Of a DNA stretch of 64,000 bases, positions 35,243 to 43,494 are shown in pieces (the first letter of the stretch is position 1; the number at the start of each line of letters is the position of its first letter). A model generated the notes under the pieces. The model searched no databases and was not told the origin of the DNA. It worked only from the letters and a program-made list of their open reading frames with translations. The DNA is taken from the NCBI RefSeq assembly GCF_003330765.1, contig NZ_CP024904.1, positions 920,906-984,905 of the forward strand, read 5' to 3'. The translations under genes and the position numbers were made by a program. Source of the stretch: Burkholderia pyrrocinia (GTDB lineage Bacteria; Pseudomonadota; Gammaproteobacteria; Burkholderiales; Burkholderiaceae).

Positions 35243-36460
35243 ATGAAGAAGCAGGCATGGCGGGTGGTGCTGACATCCGGCGTCGCGATGGCGGTGGTCG
35301 CACCGGTGTTCGCGCAGAGCAGCGTCACGCTGTACGGCATCGTCGACAACGGCATCGGCTACCAGAGCAACGCGACGACGGTCGGCTCGACGAGCGGCGG
35401 GAAGTCGGTCGTCAGGATGAACCAGGGCGTCTGGGCCGGCAGCCGTTTCGGGCTGAAGGGCAGCGAGGATCTCGGCGGCGGCACGAAGGCGATTTTCACG
35501 CTCGAGTCGGGCTTCAATTCGGCGACCGGCGCCGCGCAGTACACCGATGCGATCTTCGGGCGGCAGGCATGGGTCGGGCTGACGCATGCCACCTACGGCA
35601 CGCTGACCGCGGGCCGGCAATATGCGTCGTACTACCAGACGATGTCGCCGTTCAGCCCGACCACGTGGATCACCGGCTACTACGGTGCGCACCCGGGCGA
35701 CGTCGACGGGCTCGACACGATCTACCGTGCAAACAACACGATCGAGTACACGTCGCCGAAATGGTACGGCGTGACGCTGAGCGGGTCCTACTCGCTCGGC
35801 GGCGTGGCCGGCAGCACGAACGCAGGTTCGACGTGGGCGACCGGCATCCAGTACGCGGCCGGCCCGCTCGGTGTCGGCGTCGCGTTCGAGCGCGTGAACA
35901 ACGCGAATACGGCCGGCGGTGCATGGGGCGCGAATTCGACGACGTCGAACGGAGGCGCGCAGATTGGCGTATCGGCGGTTACGAACGGCTACCAGACCGC
36001 GAAGGCGCAGCAGCGGTTCGCGGTGGGTCTCGGCTACCGGTTCAGCGATGCCTGGGACGCGACGGCCACGTACACCAACACCGAATACATTCCGGGTGCG
36101 GCGTCGAAGTTCTTCAATACGGCAACCTTCAACACGGCCGGCGCCGTGCTGCACTGGAAGCCGTCGGCAGTCTGGGATTTCGGCGCGGGCTATGCGTACA
36201 CGCGTGCGACGGAGTCGAACGGCATCACCGACAGCGCGCAGTATCACCAGTTCAACCTGTCGCAGTACTACTCGTTGTCGAAGCGCACGGGACTATACCT
36301 GCTCGAAGCGTATCAGCATGCGAAGGGAAAGACGCTCGGCACGAGCGGCGCGGGCAGCATCGTCGACGCGACCGCGACGCTGGGCGACGGGTTCAACACG
36401 GTGCCGTCGTCGACCGGCAACCAGTTCGCATTCGGCGCCGGGATCATTCACCGGTTCTGA
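35243..36460 (+). CDS. Gram-negative OmpC-type general porin
   Basis: A 405-residue outer-membrane 16-strand porin. A signal peptide ends at 'VFAQ', followed by 'SSVTLYGIVDNGIGYQSN', the usual first strand of Burkholderia porins. 'SRFGLKGSEDLGGG' and 'FGRQAWVGL' are further family motifs, and the chain ends in 'HRF' with the terminal Phe needed for BAM assembly. AAGGAGA precedes the ATG. Position after the tannase suggests uptake of released aromatic acids. Confidence 0.94.
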   Translation: MKKQAWRVVLTSGVAMAVVAPVFAQSSVTLYGIVDNGIGYQSNATTVGSTSGGKSVVRMNQGVWAGSRFGLKGSEDLGGGTKAIFTLESGFNSATGAAQYTDAIFGRQAWVGLTHATYGTLTAGRQYASYYQTMSPFSPTTWITGYYGAHPGDVDGLDTIYRANNTIEYTSPKWYGVTLSGSYSLGGVAGSTNAGSTWATGIQYAAGPLGVGVAFERVNNANTAGGAWGANSTTSNGGAQIGVSAVTNGYQTAKAQQRFAVGLGYRFSDAWDATATYTNTEYIPGAASKFFNTATFNTAGAVLHWKPSAVWDFGAGYAYTRATESNGITDSAQYHQFNLSQYYSLSKRTGLYLLEAYQHAKGKTLGTSGAGSIVDATATLGDGFNTVPSSTGNQFAFGAGIIHRF

Positions 36461-36479
36461 TGCGGGCGTGACCGGGCAT

Positions 36480-36508
36480 GCGCCTCCGGCCTGGACAGCC
36501 GGAGGCGC
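36480..36508 (+). terminator. Hairpin after the porin gene
   Basis: An 11-bp perfect stem (GCGCCTCCGGC and its complement) with a seven-base loop begins 19 bases after the porin stop. It lacks a T run but fits a terminator. The remaining sequence to 36816 holds no gene I can support. Confidence 0.65.
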
Positions 36509-36816
36509 GGCGTTGCGGTTCGGCGCGTCCTTCGGGATCGCCATCATGTCGAACCGCAGCGTCGAAGCCGTATGGCAGGCGCGCCCGGGGAGGCGGCGTT
36601 GAAGCGGATCAAGGGGTCCGTACAAGCCGGCAGGGTTGGGGCGCGACAGGTGCCGGAGCGGATGGCCGGGCGCCGTGAAGTGGAAGATACTTGGCCTATC
36701 CGGCCGACCCGCGAGTTGGGGTGTCGGCCGATCATCGACCCGGCTGCACGATCGCGGGCCATCAGCCGACGTGATGCCGCGGGTCCGATCCGCGGCCGCG
36801 GAAAACGGAGATCACC

Positions 36817-37200
36817 ATGCACAAGCTGTTGCCGATGACGATTGCATTACTTGCCGGATGCGGCATCAGTGCGGGATCGCTCCACGCTGCCGGTAGCATG
36901 GATGCGCTGCCCTGCAGCGCGGCGAATACGGCGAACGCGGTGGATCAGGGCGGGAACGCCGCGATGCCGGGCACGTCGGTCCGCAGCTTTTCGACCGGCG
37001 GTTGCTCGGGCGCGGTGCTGCAGGGCGAACGGGCCACGGCGACGGTCAACGGCGACAAGGTCGAACTGCGGGACGGCACCGTCTATGTGAACGGCCGGTC
37101 GTACGGCGCCGTCACGCCCGCGCAGACGGTCGAATATGAGGCCGCGCATGACAGGCGCACGTTGAAAGTTGACGGAAAGGTTCGCGAGCCGCTGCGCTGA
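36817..37200 (+). CDS. Small periplasmic hypothetical protein
   Basis: A 127-residue exported protein. A signal peptide runs to about residue 25 ('SLHAAGS'); a 'LLAGCG' stretch inside it could instead be a lipobox, which would make it a lipoprotein. The mature part has two Cys and a beta-rich repeat-like end ('ATVNGDKVELRDGTVYVNGRSYG'). Function unknown. GGAGA lies before the ATG. It is convergent with the DUF169 gene, and the two overlap only if that gene's frameshifted 3' end is read literally. Confidence 0.75.
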   Translation: MHKLLPMTIALLAGCGISAGSLHAAGSMDALPCSAANTANAVDQGGNAAMPGTSVRSFSTGGCSGAVLQGERATATVNGDKVELRDGTVYVNGRSYGAVTPAQTVEYEAAHDRRTLKVDGKVREPLR

Positions 37201-38000
37201 GCGCCGGTTCCGGCTCCCGTCAGCCGCGACGCGTCACGTCGTTTTCGGGTAACTGACTCCATCCCTGCGCGAACATCCTGCTGGATGCCGTACTGCGCGA
37301 ACGGGTAGCGCAGCCCGTTCCGCGACAGCGCCTCCATCCCGGCAATGGCCTGTTCCAGTGCATCCGGCGCCAGCGCCATCAGCATCTCGTCATCCAGCAC
37401 GCCGCCGTAGCGGCGCTCCGCATAGCACGGAATCGACAGGCTCGGCTGCCCGGTCGCCAGCGCGCGCCCCCACGAATCCGCGCACGCCGATTCGCCGACC
37501 ACGCTCCAGTCGAAGCGCTTGTACCCCGACCATTGCAGCCCGTTGATGAAGTACATCATCGCGCCGGGCGTCGCGTAGAACAGCGCGATGTCGGGCTCGA
37601 TGCGGCCGGCTGCGAGCGGCGACACGACGAGCGCTTCGTACTTGCCGTCCGGCACGCAGTGCATCGCGGCCTGATGGGCGCGCGAGTCTTCCTGCGTCGC
37701 ATACCAGACACCCGCCATCTGCTGGCCGGACGCCCACTCGGCATCCTTCGCGTGGCCGAGCCCGATGACCGACCGGCATTGCGCGCCGACCAGGTCGTCG
37801 GCCGTGATGCCGAGCGTGAAGCCCAGTCGCGCGGTTTGCCCGACGATCTGGTCCAGCGAGTGGATCGCCTTCGGGCGGCGAATGCGCGGGACGGCTTCCA
37901 TGTCCTCGCACCGTTCGAACAGCTTCATCCCGAACGGGATGCTTCGCAGCTTGAGCAGCCGTTCGAGGTCCGCCGACAGTTTTGCGAGCGCTTCTTTCAT
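37083..38000 (-). CDS. DUF169 family protein, probable 3' frameshift
   Basis: The first 240 residues from the ATG at 38000 form a DUF169 protein (contains 'LGFTLGITADDLVGAQC' and 'SGYKRFDWSVVGESACADSWG'), a family of unknown, possibly cofactor-linked function. The literal frame then adds about 60 basic residues with no family likeness and runs 118 bases into the convergent gene. Shifting frame near 37273-37280 gives instead 'MFAQGWSQLPENDVTRRG' and a stop at 37220-37222, just clear of the neighbour. I therefore think one or two bases are missing, or one added, there (sequencing error or true mutation). Confidence 0.8.
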   Translation of the reverse strand: MKEALAKLSADLERLLKLRSIPFGMKLFERCEDMEAVPRIRRPKAIHSLDQIVGQTARLGFTLGITADDLVGAQCRSVIGLGHAKDAEWASGQQMAGVWYATQEDSRAHQAAMHCVPDGKYEALVVSPLAAGRIEPDIALFYATPGAMMYFINGLQWSGYKRFDWSVVGESACADSWGRALATGQPSLSIPCYAERRYGGVLDDEMLMALAPDALEQAIAGMEALSRNGLRYPFAQYGIQQDVRAGMESVTRKRRDASRLTGAGTGAQRSGSRTFPSTFNVRLSCAASYSTVCAGVTAPYDRPFT

Positions 38001-38105
38001 GTGGGGTTCTCCGGAATTCGCTGGCCCAGTGTAGCGATCCGCGCCAGCCCCTTCAACTCGCCGGGGGGGCGCCGCGAGCACGCCCGGCGCGATGCCCGGG
38101 ACGGA

Positions 38106-39284
38106 TCAGTGCGTGGCGGCGGCCGCCGTGACCGTCTCGGCGGGACTGCCGGGCGGCTGGCCCGTTTGCCGGCGCGATCGGCCCGAACTCAGGTAGGCGG
38201 CGATCGAGTCTTGCGTGATCTCGCCGATCCACGCGCCGTCGGGGTCGAGCACCGGCATCCACGACGCACTGTACTGGTACATCTTCGAGAGCACGATGCG
38301 CAGGTTGTCGTCCGCCGAGACGCCGGCCGGGAAGGGCGTCACGCGTTCGCCGCACACGCCGCCGTCGGTGCGTGCCGCGCGGCGCGTCACGTAGCCGAGC
38401 GCACGGCCCGCGTCGTCGAGCACGGTCAGATAGCGGCAGTCGGTTTCGTCCATCACTGCGAATGCGTGCGCGAGCGGCGTATCGACCCGCGCCGTTTCGG
38501 GTTGCGTGGCGGCGTCGCCGGCCTTCACGAGCAGGAGGCGCTTGAGCGTGCTGTCCTGGCCCACGAACTGCGCGACGAATTCGTCGCGCGGGCGCGCGAG
38601 CAGCGTATCGGGGTGATCGTATTGAACGAGCCGGCCCTGGCGGAACACAGCGATACGATCGCCCAGCTTGATCGCTTCGTCGATATCGTGGCTCACCATG
38701 ATCACGGTTTTATTCAGTTGCCGCTGCATCTGGAAAAACTCGTTCTGGATCGATTCGCGATTGATCGGATCGACCGCGCCGAACGGCTCGTCCATCAGCA
38801 GTACGGGTGGATCGGCGGCCAGCGCGCGAATCACGCCGATACGCTGCTGCTGTCCGCCCGAGAGCTCGCGCGGATAGCGTTTCAGGTACAGCTTCGGGTC
38901 GAGTGCGACCATGGCCATGAGGTCCCGCGCGCGTTCGGCGCAGCGCTTCTTGTCCCAGCCCAGGAGGCGCGGCACGACGGTGATGTTCTCTTCGATCGTC
39001 ATGTTCGGGAACAGCCCGACCTGCTGGATCACGTAGCCGATGTGGCGCCGCAGGTCGACTTCGTCGAGCTGCGACGTATCCTCGCCGTTGATGAGCACGC
39101 GGCCCGAGGTGGGGGCGATGAGCCGGTTGATCATCTTGAGCGTGGTGGTCTTGCCGCAGCCCGACGGGCCGAGGAACACGCAGATTTCCCCCTCGGCCAC
39201 CGACAGGCTCACGGCGTCGACGGCACGCACGGCCTGGCCGTCTTTTCGCGTGAAGGTCTTGGTCAGCTTGTCGAGTTCGATCAT
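38106..39284 (-). CDS. osmV: Osmolyte ABC transporter ATPase (OsmV/OpuCA type)
   Basis: A 392-residue ATPase. Walker A GPSGCGKTT is at 39-47, followed by Q-loop 'VIQQVGLFPNMTIEEN', signature 'LSGGQQQR' and Walker B 'VLLMDEPFGAVDP'. The C-terminal 130 residues form two CBS domains, the osmosensory module of OpuA/OpuC-type importers. The start at 39284 overlaps the permease stop (ATGA). A longer in-frame ORF reaching 39869 is only the permease gene's other frame. It powers import of glycine betaine or a similar quaternary ammonium compound. Confidence 0.94.
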   Translation of the reverse strand: MIELDKLTKTFTRKDGQAVRAVDAVSLSVAEGEICVFLGPSGCGKTTTLKMINRLIAPTSGRVLINGEDTSQLDEVDLRRHIGYVIQQVGLFPNMTIEENITVVPRLLGWDKKRCAERARDLMAMVALDPKLYLKRYPRELSGGQQQRIGVIRALAADPPVLLMDEPFGAVDPINRESIQNEFFQMQRQLNKTVIMVSHDIDEAIKLGDRIAVFRQGRLVQYDHPDTLLARPRDEFVAQFVGQDSTLKRLLLVKAGDAATQPETARVDTPLAHAFAVMDETDCRYLTVLDDAGRALGYVTRRAARTDGGVCGERVTPFPAGVSADDNLRIVLSKMYQYSASWMPVLDPDGAWIGEITQDSIAAYLSSGRSRRQTGQPPGSPAETVTAAAATH

Positions 39285-39934
39285 GTCTTCTGCACTCCTT
39301 TCGGTGTCAATGCACGCTGCAGCATCTGCAGGAGCCGGTCGGCGACGATCGCGAGCAGGCTCACGAGCACGGCGCCCACCAGCAGTTTCATCATGCTGCT
39401 CTGCCCGATGGCGCGCAGGATCAGCGTACCGAGCCCGCCTGCGCCGATCACGGCGGCGATCGTCATCACGCCAATGTTCATCACGACCGCGGTGCGCACG
39501 CCCGCGAGAATCACGGGCACCGCCAGCGGCAAATCGACGAGACGCAGGCGCTGCCACGCGGTCATGCCGATGCCGGTGCCGGCTTCCTTGATTCCGGCGT
39601 CCACGTTGCGCAGCGCGAGGTAGGTGTTGCGCATGATCGGCAGCAGCGAGTAGAGGAACACGGCCGTGATCGCCGGCGCGGCGCCGATGCCCTGGCCAAA
39701 GCGCGAGAAGAACGGGATCATCAGGCCGAACAGCGCGATGGACGGCAGCGTGAGCACGATGGTGGCGACCCCGAGCAGCGGCCCGGCGAGCCATTCGTGG
39801 CGGTTGATGAGGATGCCGAGCGGCACGCCCGCGACGATCGCGCAGCCCACGGCGACGGCGACCAGCCATACGTGCTGCAGCGTGAGCTGCAGCAGCTCGG
39901 GCCAGCTTGAAGCGAGATAGTCGAATACGTTCAT
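39281..39934 (-). CDS. osmW: Osmolyte ABC transporter permease (OsmW/OpuCB type)
   Basis: A 217-residue inner-membrane permease with five to six helices. The EAA-loop sequence 'DAGIKEAGTGIGMTAWQRLRLVDLPLAVPVI' contacts the ATPase. It ends in an ATGA overlap with the ATPase gene and starts 10 bases after the binding-protein gene. It is one of two related permeases in this operon, as in OsmVWXY. Confidence 0.93.
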   Translation of the reverse strand: MNVFDYLASSWPELLQLTLQHVWLVAVAVGCAIVAGVPLGILINRHEWLAGPLLGVATIVLTLPSIALFGLMIPFFSRFGQGIGAAPAITAVFLYSLLPIMRNTYLALRNVDAGIKEAGTGIGMTAWQRLRLVDLPLAVPVILAGVRTAVVMNIGVMTIAAVIGAGGLGTLILRAIGQSSMMKLLVGAVLVSLLAIVADRLLQMLQRALTPKGVQKT

Positions 39935-39944
39935 CGGTGCTCCT

Positions 39945-40856
39945 TCACGGTAGCTGATGGGTGCGCAGGAATGCGTCGGCGACTTCGCGCGGCGATCGGC
40001 CGTCGAGGTCGACCGCCTTGGCCATCGCCTGCATCACGTCGTTGTCGAGCGCGGCCGACAGCGCGTTGAGCTGCGTCGCGAGCTTCGGATTGTGTTCGAG
40101 CGTGCCCTTGCGCACCACGGGCGTGGCGTTGTAGGGCGGGAAGAAATGCTTGTCGTCCTCGAGCGGCACGATGCCGAAGCCCTTCACGCGCCCGTCGGTC
40201 GTGTAGACGAGGCCGATCTTCAGCTGGTTGTTGTGCAGCGCCGTGTAGACGAGCCCCGGATCCATCTGTTTGATCTGCGCGCGGCTGAACTGCATGCTGT
40301 ACGCAGCGAGCAGCGGCTTCAGGCCGTCGGGGCGATTCGCGAATTCCGCGTCCATGCCGAACACGTAGTGCTTCGCGGCCGGATCGCTCTTCAGGTGCTC
40401 GGCGAGTTGCGAGATTGTCTTGATGCCGGTGGCTTGCGCGACCGGGCTGGGCAAGCCGATCGCATAGGTGTCGTTGAGCGGCGACGCGTCGAGCCATACG
40501 AGCCCGCGCGGGACATCGAGCGCCTTGACGCGCCGGTACATTTCGTCGGGCGAGAGCTTGTCGTGGATCTTGTTGTAGACCAGCGCCGCCGTTCCCGTGT
40601 AATCCCACATGAGATCGAACTGGCCGTTCTCCAGCGCGCTGCGCGCGAGCGTACTGCCGAGGCCGGAGCGGACTTCCACGTCATAGCCGCGCGAACGCAG
40701 GTATTGCGCGGTGACTTCCGCCAGCACGTATTGCTCGGTGAAATTCTTCGCGCCCAGCACGAGCTTCGCGGCGAGCGCCGGCGTGCTGGCCGCCATGCAC
40801 AACGCGCCGGCGACGCACAGGCGCGCGATCGATCGAATGGTGCGGTGAAGCGTCAT
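39945..40856 (-). CDS. osmX: Osmolyte ABC transporter binding protein (OsmX/OpuCC type)
   Basis: A 303-residue periplasmic protein with a Sec signal peptide cleaved after 'TPALA'. The mature part begins 'AKLVLGAKNFTEQYVLAEV', the hallmark of the OpuAC/ProX-like choline and betaine binding proteins. 'GLVWLDASPLNDTYAIGL' near the middle supplies aromatic residues for cation-pi binding. It has no lipobox, as expected for a Gram-negative soluble binding protein. It overlaps the upstream permease gene by four bases. Confidence 0.94.
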   Translation of the reverse strand: MTLHRTIRSIARLCVAGALCMAASTPALAAKLVLGAKNFTEQYVLAEVTAQYLRSRGYDVEVRSGLGSTLARSALENGQFDLMWDYTGTAALVYNKIHDKLSPDEMYRRVKALDVPRGLVWLDASPLNDTYAIGLPSPVAQATGIKTISQLAEHLKSDPAAKHYVFGMDAEFANRPDGLKPLLAAYSMQFSRAQIKQMDPGLVYTALHNNQLKIGLVYTTDGRVKGFGIVPLEDDKHFFPPYNATPVVRKGTLEHNPKLATQLNALSAALDNDVMQAMAKAVDLDGRSPREVADAFLRTHQLP

Positions 40857-41569
40857 GCCATTCCCCCCTGGCGGGCGAGCCAGTGGCGGCTGCCGGCCGC
40901 GACGATGCCGTCGAGCAGGAGCGCCAGTATCGCGGTGAGTGACGCACCGAGCAGCAGCAGCGGCTGGTTGTCGAGATAGATGCCCGGGAAGATCAGCGAG
41001 CCGAGGCTGTCTGCGCCGATCAGGTAGGCGAGCGGCGCCGTCCCGACGTTGATCGCGAGCGCGGTGCGCACGCCGCCGACGATGATCGGCAGCGCATGGG
41101 GCAACTCGACGCGCACAAGCGATTGCCAGCCCGTCATGCCGATGCCTTTGGCGGCTTCGCGCAGCGCAGCCGGCACGTTCTTCATGCCTTCATAGGCGTT
41201 GCGCGTGATGGGCAGCAACGACGCGAGGAACAGTGCGACGATGGCGGGCACGTTGCCGATGCCGAAAATGCCGAGCGCGATGGCCAGCACGGCGAGTGAC
41301 GGGATCGTGTTGCCGATGTTGAACACCTGCATGAAGCGCTCGGCCTGATGCTGGAACCGCGGCCGGCTCAGCAGCACGCCGGCGGGCACGCCCGCGACGA
41401 TGGCGAGCGTCATCGAATAGACGACCAGCAGCATGTGCTGGCCCGCGTAGTAGGCGAGATCGTCTGCGTGCTGGCTGAACGTCTCGGCGCCGATGCCGCG
41501 CGCCAATGCCCATCCGACGACGATGATCGCCACCAGGCTGCCCACCAGTTGGACAGTGCGTCGAGTCAT
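40853..41569 (-). CDS. Osmolyte ABC transporter permease (OsmY/YehY type)
   Basis: A 238-residue permease, first gene of the four-gene importer operon. The EAA loop 'ALREAAKGIGMTGWQSLVRVELPHALPII' is clear, and 'NIGNTIPSLAVLAIALGIFGIG' is a conserved membrane segment of this family. The ATG at 41569 is preferred; the longer upstream frame to 41827 is arginine-rich and not membrane-like. The operon promoter should lie in the region upstream to 42103. Confidence 0.92.
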   Translation of the reverse strand: MTRRTVQLVGSLVAIIVVGWALARGIGAETFSQHADDLAYYAGQHMLLVVYSMTLAIVAGVPAGVLLSRPRFQHQAERFMQVFNIGNTIPSLAVLAIALGIFGIGNVPAIVALFLASLLPITRNAYEGMKNVPAALREAAKGIGMTGWQSLVRVELPHALPIIVGGVRTALAINVGTAPLAYLIGADSLGSLIFPGIYLDNQPLLLLGASLTAILALLLDGIVAAGSRHWLARQGGMA

Positions 41570-42103
41570 GAAGATACGCCTCCTCAATCCCGGTGCGGCA
41601 CGCGCGCAGGCGCGCGCCGCGATGACGCCGGATGGCGTCGCGATGGAAGTTCGTGATCCCGGCATGGCCGCGATTGAACTGACGGAAACAGTGCTGCCGG
41701 CCGCAACGATGTGTGGCTGGCGGTCGAGTGAACGCAACGATGCGTTCGTCTGATTGTCATGTTCAGCCCGGCGGCGCCGTAACGGCGAGGCGCGTTCGAG
41801 CAGGGCACCGTCCTGCAAAGACGGCATGGATGCGGGTGGCTCGGAGCCGACCGCTGGGGCCGGTGGCCCCTTTGACGTGGCGAAACGGATGCATGCGCAA
41901 CGAAGTGCGAAATGGCATCACGTTGCGCACGAGATCATGCATTTTGTGATGAAGTTGGGCCGAGTATAGAGCAATCGATTGATCGCGTCTACCTTGGGGG
42001 GGGCTGCGATCATGCACCGTCGATCGTGCGGCGACGGCGAAGAGGGCAAATCTGGCGGTTGCCTAGAAAAATGATTCGAATTCCGAATCAGTCGTCGAGG
42101 CCG
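41570..42103. other. Intergenic region upstream of the osmolyte importer operon
   Basis: Over 500 bases between the importer operon start and the AraC gene stop, with both flanking genes on the minus strand. The stretch from about 41900 to 41990 is lower in GC and contains several short dyads, making it the best place for the importer promoter on the minus strand. No convincing -35/-10 pair, RNA or ORF is seen. Confidence 0.4.
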
Positions 42104-43243
42104 TCATTTCGAAGCGGATTTCCTGAGCGGTTTCGCAGCATGCGTCGTCGAAGCACCGGCATCCGGATCGGCGCGCGGCGTCTTGCCGGTCCAGCGCCGA
42201 TACGCGTGACGGAAGCTGCGCGGCTCGCTGTAGCCGAGACGTTCGGCGATCGCCGCGACCGTCAGCGTGTGGTCGTCGAGCATCCGCACCGCTTCGTCGT
42301 GGCGCACCTCATCGAGCAACGACTGAAACGTGATGCCGTCCTTGTCGAGCCGCCTGCGCAGCGTGCGCTCCGTCAGGTGCAGCGCGTTCGCGAGCGACGT
42401 CATCGACTTGAAGCGCGCGAGGTCGCGCGCCATCAGCTCCTTCGCGCGATCGGCGAAGCGCGTGCCGACCGACGCGGCCCACTGCCGTTCGAGTGCCTCG
42501 CACTGGCCGTGCAGCGCGTTGAAGCTGACTTCGTTCGCGAGGCGCGGCGTCTCCATGCCAGTCACGGACGTGAACACGAGACGGTTGTCGCCCGCATTGA
42601 ACGCGACCGTGCAGCCGAAGTGGCGCGCGTAGTCGGCTGCGTTGCGCGGCGTGCGGCGCGCGAGATGCAACTGCTCGGGCCAGACCGGTTTGCCGACGAG
42701 ATCGGACACGATCAGGCGCAGGCTGGACAAGCACATGTCGACTTGAAACCCCTCGAGATCGGGCTCGCCGTTGTAGCGGCCGATGGTCACGCTCATGCCG
42801 CCCGCGTGCGCGTCGACGCGCACGTCGAAATACAGCCCCATGAACAGCGGAAACTGGCTCATGCACCGGAATGCCTGCATCACGGAGCCGCTGATCAACA
42901 TTGCGTAGCCGGCGAGGCCGAGCGTCGACACGTGCAGCCGCGCGCCGATCGACAGCCCGATCGACGGCACGCCGCTGCAGCACAGCAGGTTGCGGAAACA
43001 GCGCTGCTCCTGGCCGCGGTTCACGTGCAGGTTCGGCGAAGCGACTTCGTCCGCGCCGAGCCCCGTGCCTTCGAGCAGCGCGGCGCCGTCGATGTGCCGC
43101 ACGCGGCACTCGTCCAGCGCGACCGCGATCGCGTGGACGGTGGCGGGAATGTCTTCCTGGCGTCCGGCCGGACGCGCGAGGCCGAGCGACGAACGCAGGC
43201 TGTGCTCGGCCCTGCTCTGGTTTCGATGAGACCTGCTGTCCAT
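42104..43243 (-). CDS. AraC family regulator (arabinose-binding-like N-domain, OruR type)
   Basis: A 379-residue regulator. A large N-terminal effector domain of the OruR/ArgR-like arabinose-binding type covers about residues 30-240. A C-terminal AraC DNA-binding domain follows with two HTHs ('SLANALHLTERTLRRRL' and 'TVAAIAERLGYSEPRSFRHAYRRWTGKTP'). The ATG at 43243 is preferred to one 25 codons upstream. It is divergent from an amine catabolism operon, which it probably controls. Relatives regulate ornithine or polyamine use. Confidence 0.92.
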   Translation of the reverse strand: MDSRSHRNQSRAEHSLRSSLGLARPAGRQEDIPATVHAIAVALDECRVRHIDGAALLEGTGLGADEVASPNLHVNRGQEQRCFRNLLCCSGVPSIGLSIGARLHVSTLGLAGYAMLISGSVMQAFRCMSQFPLFMGLYFDVRVDAHAGGMSVTIGRYNGEPDLEGFQVDMCLSSLRLIVSDLVGKPVWPEQLHLARRTPRNAADYARHFGCTVAFNAGDNRLVFTSVTGMETPRLANEVSFNALHGQCEALERQWAASVGTRFADRAKELMARDLARFKSMTSLANALHLTERTLRRRLDKDGITFQSLLDEVRHDEAVRMLDDHTLTVAAIAERLGYSEPRSFRHAYRRWTGKTPRADPDAGASTTHAAKPLRKSASK

Positions 43244-43494
43244 GGTGCCGATGCGGAGACGGGTTCGCGTAGAACATAGCCGGAATGTCCGCAAAACGCC
43301 AGTGCGGCACAGCAGCATTCACGACCGGCCGGCGCGACGCGCGGCGACGCGTCCGGAAATATCCCCCGATTACGTCCGCTTTTCTCATTCGTCCTCGATT
43401 TTTTGGCGCACCACACTTTCTTCCAGTCGTGCCACGCCGGCAGTGCCGGGCGAACGAGTGTTGAAGTCATGGACGCCACCCACGTGAGGACCGC

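Noticed and set aside
39285..39869. N-terminal extension of the osmolyte ATPase
   Set aside because: The extra residues are the permease gene read in another frame. The ATPase begins at 39284 with an ATGA overlap.
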